Notes under the pieces: model-generated
Databases searched by the model: none
The model's input: only the letters and a program-made list of their open reading frames with translations
Told to the model about the DNA's origin: nothing
Shown here: piece by piece, positions 12,101 to 22,494 of the stretch
Layout: each line of letters opens with the position of its first letter
How positions within the stretch are numbered: the stretch's first letter is position 1
Source of the DNA: Posidonia oceanica
Taxonomy: Eukaryota; Streptophyta; Magnoliopsida; Alismatales; Posidoniaceae
Assembly (NCBI GenBank): GCA_037176725.1
Contig: JAZBRS010000059.1
Location: forward strand, 5,691,001 to 5,755,000
Direction: 5' to 3'
Length of the DNA: 64,000 nt
Position numbers and translations under genes: made by a program

Positions 12101-15100
12101 CAATGCATTGTCAGTCTGAATTTTTTTTGGAATTTTTTTTGGAGTAACAGAGAAATGATTTATTATTTCAGTAAATTTATTTTGATAATGTCAAGAACAT
12201 GTTGTCTATCCTTCAGAAGGTAAATCCAAGACACCTTAGAATAATCATCTACAAAAACAATATAGTAGCGATAACTAGACACAGACTGACTACGAGCAGG
12301 TCCAGATATCACAATGAACTAAATCAAAAAGATCTTGACTGCTAGGTAACGTAGAACGCCTATAGGTAGCACGATGGTGCTTACTTAACCGACATGATTC
12401 ACAGATAAAAGACTCAACTTTAATCTAAGGAAGTGACTGTTGAAAATTTTTATGTGACAGATGACCAAGGCGACAATGTCATAACAAATAAGACTCTACA
12501 TCAGACGCCAATCCACTAGGTATATCATATTAAACCAGCATGTAGACACCACGACCATGCTCATGGTCCAAATCAATCCTCCTCCTCATCTGTAGGTCCT
12601 GAAAGGTACAATGATAGGGATAAAAGGTTACAGAACAATAAAGTTGTCGGGTAATAGCACTAATGGAAAGTAAATTGACAAAAAAAATCAGACATAAAGG
12701 ACGCTATCAAGAGTAATATGGGAAGTGGCATGAACCACACCTTCCCCAAAGACGGAATAATGTCGACCATTAGCAATGGAAACAGAGACAAAGAGGAGAC
12801 TCGGGTAAAGAGGTCACGAGTACACATGTGTGAGGATGCCCCAAAGTCGATAATCCAAGAACTATCATTGGAAGCTAATAAAGTAGTCTAGCTGAGGAGG
12901 ATGCATGGACAACAGTAGCAGTAGGTTGGTTGTTTTGAAGTTGAAGAAATCTATCATAATTAGCCTGGGAGATAGTCACTGTCTGAGTGGAGGAATCTTC
13001 AGACGAAGTCTTCGTCACATGTCGAGCCCAGGGAAGTCTGCCAAATTTGGTCCAACAGCAGCGTTCTGATGTATGATTGGTCTTACCACAGTGATCACAC
13101 TTGCGATATTCATGTCCTCTAGCTGACGATTTGTCACGACCACGACCACGAGAGGAAGCCATACAAACAGGAGTCACGGTTTGATTGAAGCAAACAAAGG
13201 TTGAAAGCAAGGCCAAATACTGTTGTAATCTTTGGAAAACACCAAAAACAGTTGTAGAAACCTATTCCTAGGGCAAATTTAATTATCTGGGGCAAAACTA
13301 GGGCACATAGACAACCCTAGAGCCAAAAACATGAAGGAGGAAAGATTAGACAACCTATATCATGGTATAGGAACCGACGACCAGGCTGTTTGGGCCGTCA
13401 GTTGCCATAAGAGGACAGCTAGGGGCTGGCGGGACGTCAAGGACTAGCTGTCGGAGGCCGGGCGATGCTTGGAAGGTGGCTGGGGTGGTGTTGGAGGACT
13501 AGTGGGTGCCTGAAGACGCGACGGAGGGTCAGCGGGTAGCTGGAGACATGGCGGAGGGCCGATGGGTAGCTGGGGAGGCGGAGGAAGGCCGGCGGGTGGC
13601 GGCAGGAGCACAATACATCAACGGTTTGGCCGGAAAAAATCCCAGGTCGGCGGCGGCTGAGGTTGGGAGTGAAGAAGAGGACTAGGGTTTGATATCCCTG
13701 AAGCTCTGGTACCATGTTGAGATTAGGGAGAGAATAAGCAATATTATTGATAATCATTGTTGTTGCATGTATATATAGGGTTTACCCCTTATACGGATAT
13801 CCATATATCATATATCCGCATAAGAATATATCCACATAAGAGATAACTATACATTTAATAACCTATATCTAACAGTTATAATCATGGAGCCGTAGATATA
13901 AAATTTTGATGCTATAGAGGTTTCTCGTAGTTAAACGATCAATCCTATCATTTCTCAAAAAAAGAGATGATATAAACTTAATCGAAACATCCAAATAAAC
14001 CATGTATTTAAGGCTATAAGTGCCTTTTGCAGAGATAAGATAGTATCAACTGAGAAATAAAAATAGTTCATATACAACTACTCTTGCGTATATTGACAAT
14101 GCTATACTGTTTGTAGAAGATAGAGAATAGGGAGATAAAAGAGTATATCTTATTGATCTTGTGTAGTTACATATATATAGAGTATATTAGATACCTTAGA
14201 CTTGATTGGATATCTAACAACCCGTTTACCCATATAGACTAACTACATGATCTCTAACTCTCCCCCTCAAGCTGGAGCATACATATCAATCATACCCAGT
14301 TTGATACATAAAGACTGAAAACACCAATACTTAAGCCTTTAGTGAAGATATTTGTCAACTGCTCTGAAGACTTGAGTGTAAGGTGTAGAAATGACCTCCT
14401 TCATCACAAGATCTCTCACGTAGTGACAGTCAACTTCACTGTGCTTCGTGCGCTCATGGAAGGTGGGATTGTTTGCAATGAATATAGTAATTTGGTTATC
14501 ACACCACATGGACATGGGAAGCTCAACATCGAAACCAAGCTGCTCCAAGAGTGACTTGATCCATATCATACAAGTTGTCTGCGTCATGGACCTATACTCT
14601 GCCTCTGCACTGAACCTTGACATCACATTCTGCTTCTTGCTTCGTCAGGTGACAAGATTGCCTCCTACATAAGTACAGAAACCAGATGTGGATTTCCTAT
14701 TCCCACGATCTCCTGCATATCCTGAGTTTGAATAGGTCATGATCCTTGTGTGACCATTCCTCCTGTAAACTAGACCTTTCCCTGGAGCATTTTTAACATA
14801 AGACAGGACACGAAGGGCTTCAGTCCATTATATTCTCCTGGGCTCATGCATAAATTGGCTGAGAAGACTGACTGCATATGGGATATCAGGTTGAGTCACA
14901 GATAGATGAGTTTCCCAATCAATCGTCTGTATTGACTAGGATCTTCTAACAAGTCCGTGCTAGTATCCCAGAACACAGGTGTCTGCTCGATAAGTGTGCT
15001 TTCTGGTTTACATCCTAGAAGGTCTGTTTCTTGTAGGAGATCTAGGATATATTTTATTTGTGATAGTGCCATTCTTCCATTTGCATAGGCGAACTCAATC

Positions 15101-18100
15101 CCAAGGAAATATCGTGGCTTTCCCATATCCTTTGTGACAAAGTGAGTGTGAAGATGTTGTTTGATCTCTGCAATGTCCTTCACATCACTGCCTATCACAA
15201 ATATGTCATCCATATATACTGTCAGAATAACACAGCCATTAGTAGTCTTCGTGTAGAAGACTGAATGATCAACGCCCACCAGCTAGAACCATTTGACTGA
15301 ATTTCTCAAACCATGTCCAGGGACTCTATTTGAGTCCATAAATCGCCTTCTTTAGTCTGCACACACGATCCTCTCCCTGAGCAACATAATCCGGAGGTTG
15401 CTCCATAAGCATAGATTCTGTCAAATCTCCATATAAGAAGGCATTCTTGATATCCAACTGGCATAACTCCCAAGAGTGGTTGATAGCTATAGACAGAATA
15501 ACCTTGATAGAATTCAGACGGGCGACAGGAGAAAAAGTATCTACATAGTCAATGCCATATGTCTGACTGAAGCCTCGAGTAACAGTCGGGCCTTGTATCT
15601 GTCAATGCTGCCGTCCGCCTTATACTTGATTGCGTATATCCATTTACAGGTGACTACTGTAGTCCCAACAGTACAGGTCATTAACTCCCAAGTACCACGA
15701 GTGGTCAATACAGCAAGCTCCTCAACATCCTTTGTAGCCTTCCAGTGAGGAAGGGACAGTGTCTCTTGATGATTCTTGGAAATGGACTCTCAAGAAAGAG
15801 ACAATGCAAAACTGCGAATTCGAGGGTGAAGAGAGGCATAAGACACAAAATTGGAGATTGGATGAGCAGTGGAAGAACGACTACCTTTTCGAAGGACAAT
15901 AGGAATGTCTGAGGGGCTGGGGGGTGGATTTGTAGCTGCAGAGGAGTCTCGTTCGGTCGGAAGAGGTGCTGATGTGTTCTAGCGACGGTGATATACCTGT
16001 AAGGAGTGATCTGCTTGCAAAACCTATGGATGCACAGTAGAGATTTCTGGAGACACGACATCCTGACGCTCAACCACAGATAGAAGGGGAACAGACTCAA
16101 CTGGAGTTGGAGACGTATCAGAGTAATGCATAGACTCAAAAAAAGTGACATCGGTCGAGATAAAATACCGTCGAGTAGGAGGATGAAAACATCGATAACC
16201 TTTTTGAGTTCTAGAATACCCCACAAAGATGTATTTTATGGACCTAGGAGAGAACTTGTCTAGACCAGGGGATAGATCCTGAACAAAAGCCACTTAGTCA
16301 AAAATCCGAGGAGTTACAGGGAACAAACATGTGTCAGGTTTAAGACGACGGATAGGAACCTCATCCCCTAGAGGACTAGAAAGTATCCTATTTATGAGGT
16401 ATGTGGCTGTAAGGACAGCATCAGACCACAAATATTTTGGGACATGCATATGTGACATGATAGTACGAGTAACATCCAAGATATGTTTATGTTTACGCTC
16501 TGCGACCCTATTTTGTTGTGAAGTCTGATGTATAATGCCTAATGAAGCACAAAAATATGCAATTTTTGTTTAGACAAACTCAAGAGCATTATTAGTACGC
16601 AAAAGCTTTGGAGTAACATCAAATTGATTTTTTATTTCTGAAAGAAAGGTTTTGAATACATCATAAATATGACCATGGTCTTTAAGCAAATAGACCCAAG
16701 ATGCTCTCAAGAAATCATTAATAAAAACTATGTGATACTTATGACCAGACACTGACAGAACTTTGGCCGGACCAGACATCACAATGAACTAACTCAAATA
16801 AACTAGGACTCGATACAAGACACAAGATTTTAAAGGAAGCACGATGGTGCTTACCTAATTGACAAGACTCACAATCAAACTGGGACACAGAACACTACGG
16901 TAAAGTCTGTTGTAATTTCTGATGAGACAGATGACCTAACCGGTAGTGCCAAATGGTGGAAGACTCAGATGTAGATGCCACAGATGCTAATCCTTGAGGT
17001 ATATCATCGGGAACCAGTTGGTACATACAATTTCCTCGCTCACGATCCAAACCAATCCTCCTCTCCGTCAAAGGTACAATGAAAAGGGAAAAAAGTGACA
17101 GAACAACGTAACTGTTTAGTAATGGCACTAATTGAAAGCAGATTAACAGGAAACTAGGCACAAAAAGAAATGTTCAATAGGTAGTTGTGAAGAGACTTGC
17201 ACAATCTCTTTACCAGAGACAGGACAAGATCGGTCATCAGTAATTGCTACTAACCAAATATCAGAAAGTTGAGACAAGCTAGTAAACATATTTTTTGTAC
17301 CTGACATGTGTGAGAAGGCATTGGAATTAATAATCCAGGAAGGCTGCCTGGATGCAAGGAAAGCACTAGTATCTGAGAAGGTTGTTTGCGCTGCAGTGGC
17401 AGTGGAATCAGTGACCTTTAGCTGTAGGAGCTGCTCATAGTCAGCCTGAGTAACAGTAAAAGTTTGATCATCATTGGTCGGAGTGACTGGTGGAGATTCT
17501 GTAGTAACATGCGTTGTTTGTGGTCTGCCAATCAGATCCCAACACCGGTCAGCTCGATGTCCTAGTCTACCACAATGTGTACACTTGGGACGTCCACCAC
17601 TATCAGAACGTCATCGTCCATTGCCACGGGAACCTTCACGGCCACGTCCTCTAGTAGCGGCTATCGCGGATGATTCTGGAGTAAAAGTAGAAGTAGAAGT
17701 GGAAGCAGAAAGTCCTGTGGAAACCCGTAACGACTTGGAGAAAACCATGTGTAGATTTAGAAGACTTTCTGCACCCAAAATCTGTCCACGAATCTGTGAA
17801 CTGAGATCTAAATTTAGGCTGAAGAGGTAGATAGACATTGCAAGCTCTTCCCGATACCTCTTCATGTGACTGACATTGCCCATAAGAGGTTGATACATCT
17901 CTGGCTCATCAAGTAAGGCACGTAAATGAGTGAAGTATTCCTGTACTGAACATTCACCTTGACGAATGGTGAACAACTGCTCATATACCTCAAAAACTTG
18001 GGAAATGTTTTTCTCATGACCATATGTGAATCGACATGTATCCCAGATCTTCTTGGCTGACCTCAGTAACATGACGTCACGTGCAATTTGCTGTTCCATA

Positions 18101-21100
18101 CTGTTCCTAAGTCATGTCACAATGGCTGCATCATTCACACACCAATCTTCATATGCAGCATCTTTATTGTCCGGAGGAAGTTATGTAAGATGTTTCAATT
18201 TTCGGTGTGCAAAACAGAATGTTTCGAAGCTTTGGGACCACAAAAGGTAGTTTGTGTCATTTAACTTCTCAGAGGTACCACCCAGATGCTTAACTCTCGA
18301 AAGGCTATAATATATTGCAAATGCAAATTAACACCAATGTATGATCTGAAAAACAGAGAAGTGAACCGGACTGCTCACCAAACGGTGTGGATGTGACGTA
18401 TCCACATCCGACGGAGACTGGAGACGGAGGAGGGGCCTAGAACATGACCCGAACTGCGAAATGGCGACACGGGAGGGGCTAGACTGCCCTTACACTGGAC
18501 GGAGGGAGACGGGAGCCCTCACCGGCAGCAGGACATCAGTCGAAGGAGGGTTGGAAGGCCGAACGGCGGCCTGGAGGGGCCGGACTGCGGCCTGGAGAGC
18601 CGGACGGTGGCCTGGAGAGGTCGGACAGCGGCCTAGAGGGCCAGACTGTGGCCTAGAGAGCCGAACGGCGGCCTAGAGGGCCGGACTACTACCTGGAGGG
18701 CCGGACGGCGGCCTCGAGGGTTGGACGGCGGCTTGCGGTTGCCTGGAGGGGGCCGAACGGTGGCCTGCGGCGGCCTGGAGGGACTGGACGATGGCCTGTG
18801 GCGGCCTGGAGGACCGAGGAGGCCTGATCTGTGGCCGGAGAGGTTGGTCGGCAACGCGTAGGGTGGCCGGAGGGCCTGGACGGCGGCGGAAGGTGGCCGG
18901 AGGGCCTGAATGGCGGCGGTGGGTGGTTGTGATGGCTATGGTTTATCTTTTTTGCTCTGGTATCATGTAGAAGATAGAGAATAGGGAGATAAAAGAGTAT
19001 ATCTTATTAATCTTGTGTAGTTACATATATATAGAGTATATTAGATATTGATTGGATATCCAACAATCCGTTTACCCATATAGACTAACTACATGATCTC
19101 TAACACTGTTCAATGTAAATGTCTGAAGAACACTCCTACATTTGTCAACACTAATAAATATGTGTAATACCTAAACAAACACCCTAGAAGGGAACATTTT
19201 CACCTGCTAGTTATGTCCAGTGCATATAAAATCTCCATGCATCTAAGGAAGCTGAAAGCTTACATGCTTCACAGATATTCGAAGTGATGCAAAATCTCTA
19301 AGTGCAACTGTGGATATCCCTACGCAATTTCTAGAAATTGTATTACTCAGTAGTTATCAATATGAAGTGTAAAGGCCCTAAATTATATTAATAAAACCTG
19401 TACTGGTGGCCGAACTTCCATAAGATGATAAAAACTATGAACAAGTGAGCAACTGTGAATAAAGTTTTGCATCTTCCGTACGCTTGGTAGGCCAAAGCTG
19501 CGATAGTAGTTGGTTCTCTTCCTATTTATCTAGTTTCCTTCGAAGTCTAGGGAATTTTGTGAGGTTGCTCCAATGGAGGTTATACCACATTCCCACCCAT
19601 CAAGTTGTATTTCATGGCTTAAGCTTCCAATAGGTTTTCAATGATAAAAAAGAACTTCCAATAGTTTTCTCTTTTTTCAAGGTCATTTGACCTTGAATTT
19701 GGTAGTGATCCTTAGATGGTTGACTTTAAAACGACCACACACATTTATGTTATGGTAACAATGATCTTTTCATGCTTACTTGTCTGCTGTAGCCTGTAGT
19801 TGTAGAAATGTTGTATCCTGGTTCTGGCATTGCAAGTTACACTTTAGCATGCTGGATTTTACAGATCTCCTAGCTGCTGTATTAAAATTTGATAGTACTT
19901 ATTTCTAGGACTAATAGTTTTGTTGGAATTTTTTTTAACACAGGGTGCACAGCTTCGAAAGCACATTGATGCCACTTTAGGAAGTGGAAACTTAAGGGAA
20001 GCAGTGAGGCTTCCCCCTGGCGAGGATCCATATGAATGGCTTGCTGTAAACAGTTAAAGCAACTCTCTTTTCTTTCAGAATATAAATTGGTTTTTGGGAG
20101 ATGGATGCATATTGTCCATACTTTTTGCACACCACCTTTCTTCGGTCCGAATATTTTGATGCAAATTATGCTTTTTACAGTTTAATCTTGCAATAAGAGG
20201 GCTTGAGTTGTTATACACACAACTTTCTTTCTCTAAGATGTACAAAGTTGAGGTTAATACTGAATCCTTTCTGAATTTTTGTTGGCAGCTGTGGATTTCT
20301 TCAATCAGGTGAATCTGCTCTATGGCACCCTCACTGAGTTCTGCACTCCTGAGAACTGTATTACAATGACTGCGGGACCTAAGTATGGCCCATCACATGA
20401 TATTTTGTGGTGTATATAATTGCTTATTTGTCCTTTCCATGATTTTAGGTGGCATGGCATGAAATGGAAATCTATTTACATTTTATCTAAAAGTTGGTTT
20501 CTTTCCTCGTTGCCACCTTAGACTCATAATATCTTAATGTTTCCATTGTCATCATCTAGATACGAGTATAGATGGGCTGATGGGGTACAAATAAAGAAAC
20601 CCATTGAAGTTTCTGCACCACAATATGTTGAATACCTGATGGATTGGATTGAAGCTCAGTTGGATGATGAATCTATATTTCCTCAGCGAATTGGTATCCT
20701 AGTTTGTATTTTTCATTATAGCCAAGAATTCCAATTTTCAGGTAGGGTGCACTTTAGTCTTGTATTCATGATTCATGAATGCCATACATCTGCAGGTACA
20801 CCATTCCCTCCAAATTTCCGAGATGTTGTGAAGACAATATTCAAACGATTGTTCCGTGTATATGCCCATATTTACCATTCACACTTTCAGAAGATTGTCA
20901 GTCTCAAGGAAGAGGCGCATCTGAATACTTGTTTTAAGCATTTCATATTGTTTACTTGTGTAAGTTCCTACATCTAAATGTATTTTCTTTCGTCTCTTTC
21001 ACACACGCACACGCACGCACACATGTGCAGCATACAGGCACACAGAGAGTCCTCACAGTCTGTTGTGGTCCGTGAAACACTTTGTTTCTGTTTTAGAGAG

Positions 21101-21422
21101 GGTTAGACCTTGTATTTCTCACACTTTCCATTCAGGCGTTCAGGGTACTTCTAGCAATCAAGTGGATCATAACTCAAAAGGATGTTTGAGAATGCTAGTT
21201 TTTTACATAATTACTATTTTGGTTTGTTGCTTCATTTTGTTAGCTAAAAGATACTAAAAACTTAGTGTACAATATGCCTTGTTGAAGGAAATATTTGATA
21301 TTCCTATTACTGACTAATTTTTTGTCATTCATGTGATTCTGGTGCAGGAATTCTGTCTGATCGATAAGAAGGAACTTGCTCCACTTCAAGAGCTGATTGA
21401 ATCTATAATTTTTCCATACTAG
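9114..21422 (+). CDS. MOB1: MOB kinase activator 1 (MOB1), seven coding exons
   Basis: MOB1 is the small scaffold that binds and activates NDR/LATS-type AGC kinases downstream of Hippo/SIK1-like kinases. In plants it acts in cell proliferation, cytokinesis and auxin-related growth. Coding exons are 9114-9136, 9505-9553, 19944-20052, 20289-20382, 20560-20693, 20796-20959 and 21348-21422. All junctions are GT-AG and the total is 648 nt, which gives 215 residues, the normal length. The protein starts [17 protein letters not shown] and ends LIESIIFPY. The four zinc ligands Cys79, Cys84 (FCTPENC), His161 and His166 (AHIYHSH) are present and the frame has no defects. Oddities: the first exon codes for under 8 residues, and intron 2 is 10,390 bp because of two Copia insertions. 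The gene looks functional. Confidence 0.95.
10104..10254 (-). repeat. 3' LTR of the first intronic Copia
   Basis: 151 bp, TGTTGAGATTAGGG...CCAATATTTAACA on the plus strand. It aligns with 13715-13874 except for small gaps in the ATATCCATATATC region. Confidence 0.9.
10255..11193 (-). pseudogene. Copia reverse transcriptase fused to RNase H tail
   Basis: The minus strand carries the RT fingers and palm ([13 protein letters not shown] at about 11170, [20 protein letters not shown]), then the [13 protein letters not shown] catalytic box near 10700 and the [19 protein letters not shown] block. After [10 protein letters not shown] the sequence jumps directly to [10 protein letters not shown] at the end of RNase H, so about 150 codons are deleted. 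Frame breaks occur between the blocks (for example near 10620 and 10815). Inactive. Confidence 0.85.
11618..12560 (-). pseudogene. Copia integrase, degenerate
   Basis: Pieces of the GAG-pre-integrase and integrase region read on the minus strand: a [16 protein letters not shown] zinc segment near 12400, FDLVHCDIW near 12330, and the C-terminal part [18 protein letters not shown] near 11800. Stops and frameshifts are frequent and there is an AT-rich insertion around 12118-12145. No intact catalytic domain. Confidence 0.7.
12820..13216 (-). pseudogene. Copia gag zinc knuckle and protease start
   Basis: The minus strand has a basic stretch ([14 protein letters not shown]), then a CCHC knuckle [14 protein letters not shown] at about 13060-13105. 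A protease active-site region [11 protein letters not shown] lies near 12840; the usual D-S-G is changed to D-F-G. The gag core domain upstream is missing. Confidence 0.75.
13715..13874 (-). repeat. 5' LTR of the first intronic Copia
   Basis: 160 bp, TGTTGAGATTAGGG...ATATCTAACA on the plus strand, followed by target duplication GTTAT. The primer binding site TGGTACCAGAGC adjoins it on the minus strand. Confidence 0.9.
14112..14259 (-). repeat. 3' LTR of the second intronic Copia
   Basis: 148 bp starting TGTAGAAGATAGAG. It contains an extra CCTTAGACTT segment absent from the copy at 18966-19105, so the LTRs have diverged slightly since insertion. Confidence 0.88.
14330..15750 (-). pseudogene. 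Copia reverse transcriptase and RNase H, mutated
   Basis: On the minus strand, RT blocks run from about 15750 to 14890, including the [11 protein letters not shown] catalytic box near 15210 and the [18 protein letters not shown] segment. RNase H follows with [11 protein letters not shown] near 14610 and [20 protein letters not shown] near 14520. In-frame stops (for example near 14890 and 14640) separate the pieces. Confidence 0.88.
16024..17400 (-). pseudogene. Copia protease and integrase, mutated
   Basis: The minus strand carries a protease active-site region near 17330, changed to INSNAFSHM, so the catalytic Asp-Ser-Gly is lost. After it comes the pre-integrase zinc region ([14 protein letters not shown] near 16930, [13 protein letters not shown]). 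Integrase follows with [11 protein letters not shown] near 16790, then the C-terminal [16 protein letters not shown] near 16280. Stops interrupt the central domain. Confidence 0.8.
17560..18250 (-). pseudogene. Copia gag (UBN2 type) with zinc knuckle
   Basis: The minus strand has the UBN2-like gag core ([18 protein letters not shown] at about 18075, [30 protein letters not shown]). A Ser/Thr-rich linker and a basic [13 protein letters not shown] segment follow, then the knuckle [14 protein letters not shown] near 17570. It is the longest open piece of this element (162 codons) but is interrupted at both ends. Confidence 0.85.
18540..18870. repeat. GC-rich minisatellite, about 20-22 bp unit
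   Basis: About 15 imperfect copies of a unit like GGCGGCCTGGAGGGCCGGAC. Each unit has a GGCC palindrome. It lies in the 5' leader of the second intronic Copia, between the primer binding site and gag. A similar but shorter GGCGGAGGGCCGGCGGGT-type tract occupies the same place (about 13440-13610) in the first element. Confidence 0.8.
18966..19105 (-). repeat. 5' LTR of the second intronic Copia
   Basis: 140 bp TGTAGAAGATAGAG...CTCTAACA on the plus strand, flanked by CTGTT. The primer binding site TGATACCAGAGC follows on the minus strand. Confidence 0.9.
21000..21030. repeat. CA/GC-type microsatellite in MOB1 intron 6
   Basis: CACACACGCACACGCACGCACACA-like simple repeat between exons 6 and 7. 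Confidence 0.7.
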
Positions 21423-21600
21423 AATCAGCAATTGTACTATACTGATGAGAACGATTCCTATTCTGGTGCAAATCTGGCTACAAAAGAGGCAGGCATTGAA
21501 GCTTACCTTAGTTTGCTGTTGTAATCTGTAACGATGCTAAAATGGTTGTATTGTGTTGAAATAAAAACTTTGATTGTAATATTTTACAGCCTGCACAAGT
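21423..21600 (+). terminator. MOB1 3' UTR and probable polyadenylation region
   Basis: Downstream of the TAG at 21420-21422 the sequence becomes T/A-rich, with a near-canonical signal AAATAAAAAC at about 21559 followed by TTTGATTGTAATATTTTAC. The cleavage site is not determined. Confidence 0.45.
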
Positions 21601-21899
21601 TGTTCATGTTTATGTTATTTGTCATTCCTATGCAAGCATGTGCAGTCGTATGCTTAGCACTTGGAAATGAAGCTTTATAAACACTAGTTTATTCGCTGTG
21701 TTTAATTCTGTAAAGTGGAACCATCCATCAACTGGTGAATTGGACGCGATACTTCAGGCTATCTTCATTAACTAACAAGTTCTTACTTATTCATTGCTCC
21801 TAAGCACCGATGTCAAACGACTCAAACCTCTGGAGTATGTGCCCATCCGAATTAATGCCATGGAATGCTCCCGATGGGGTTTCTAAATCATACCAACCA

Positions 21900-22070
21900 A
21901 CCGACCGAGTAGCTCAATTGATCACTTGAGGTGTTCTTCACTGGATCGTAAGTTTGAAAGTTCTTGAAGCTAAATTTGGGATTATTATTTTCACTTGATT
22001 AGATTAACTAGGTTGTCCATATTTTGGAGGAGAGGTTTTGGTCAAAAAATAAAAAATGAAATAAATAAAT
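21900..22070 (+). mobile_element. tRNA-derived SINE
   Basis: The 5' part has an A-box-like GAGTAGCTCAATTGATC and, about 40 bp on, a B-box-like AAGTTTGAAAGTTC. The body ends in an A-rich tail (AAAAAATAAAAAATGAAATAAATAAAT). A perfect 15-bp target duplication, AAATCATACCAACCA, lies at 21885-21899 and 22071-22085. Length is about 171 bp. It sits between the two convergent host genes. Confidence 0.88.
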
Positions 22071-22494
22071 AAATCATACCAACCATTTAGTATTCACTGG
22101 GTTTATCATCCTCCCCAAGATCAAAAAAACAAGTAATGATTACAGCTTTATTGCAGCTGCTTGCTGGATAAAAATGAAGAAAAAAACAAAAGAGCCAAAT
22201 CTGATTTTTAGTTTACAGATCAGCAATCAATTGCATTTCATCAGAACCGACTACGAGGAGAGGCGGAAAATGTCATTTGTATGATATCAAAACCGAAACA
22301 AAAAAGAAAAAATCAACTCATCTATGCGCATTGGACAGGGGAAAAAAAACACCCAGAGTCCGTTATTGCTCTAATCTGCAACTATTTCAACCCCAGATTT
22401 ATCGCTATTCTAGTATTACATGCATCCAAATTGACAATAACCATCTATACGCATTGATGAGGAAAAGCCCAATGTTCTTCGTTGTTCTACACTT

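Larger units (their letters stand above)
10104..13874 (-). mobile_element. Copia LTR retrotransposon with about 150-bp LTRs, internally deleted
   Basis: LTRs at 10104-10254 and 13715-13874 start TGTTGAGATTAGGG and end ATTTAACA / ATCTAACA. Identical GTTAT target duplications lie at 10099-10103 and 13875-13879. On the minus strand the 5' LTR is followed by TGGTACCAGAGC, a primer binding site of the initiator Met-tRNA type. A polypurine tract (CAACTTGAGGGGGAG) precedes the 3' LTR. The element is 3.8 kb, short for Copia: most of gag, parts of integrase and most of RNase H are missing. It lies antisense in MOB1 intron 2. Confidence 0.93.
14112..19105 (-). mobile_element. second intronic Copia, near full structure, about 145-bp LTRs
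   Basis: LTRs at 14112-14259 and 18966-19105 (TGTAGAAGATAGAG...GATCTCTAACA). Identical CTGTT target duplications lie at 14107-14111 and 19106-19110. The minus strand has primer binding site TGATACCAGAGC after the 5' LTR and the polypurine tract CAGCTTGAGGGGGAGA before the 3' LTR. The order gag, protease, integrase, RT, RNase H is complete, but every domain carries stops or frameshifts. The LTR layout (short, TATATATAG core, ATCCATAT / CCCATATAG) suggests it belongs to the same lineage as the element at 10104-13874. Confidence 0.93.
9554..19943 (+). other. giant MOB1 intron 2 holding two antisense Copia elements
   Basis: Donor AAG|GTATGTG at 9554 and acceptor ACACAG|GGTGC ending at 19943 bound the intron. 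About 8.8 kb of its 10.4 kb is two Copia elements (10104-13874 and 14112-19105), both opposite to MOB1. The remaining parts (9554-10103, 13880-14106 and 19111-19943) are unremarkable intron sequence. Without the insertions the intron would be about 1.6 kb. Confidence 0.9.

Noticed and set aside
20537..20977. A single 146-codon ORF as a separate gene
   Set aside because: It is MOB1 exons 5 and 6 read through intron 5; the spliced model gives the full conserved protein.
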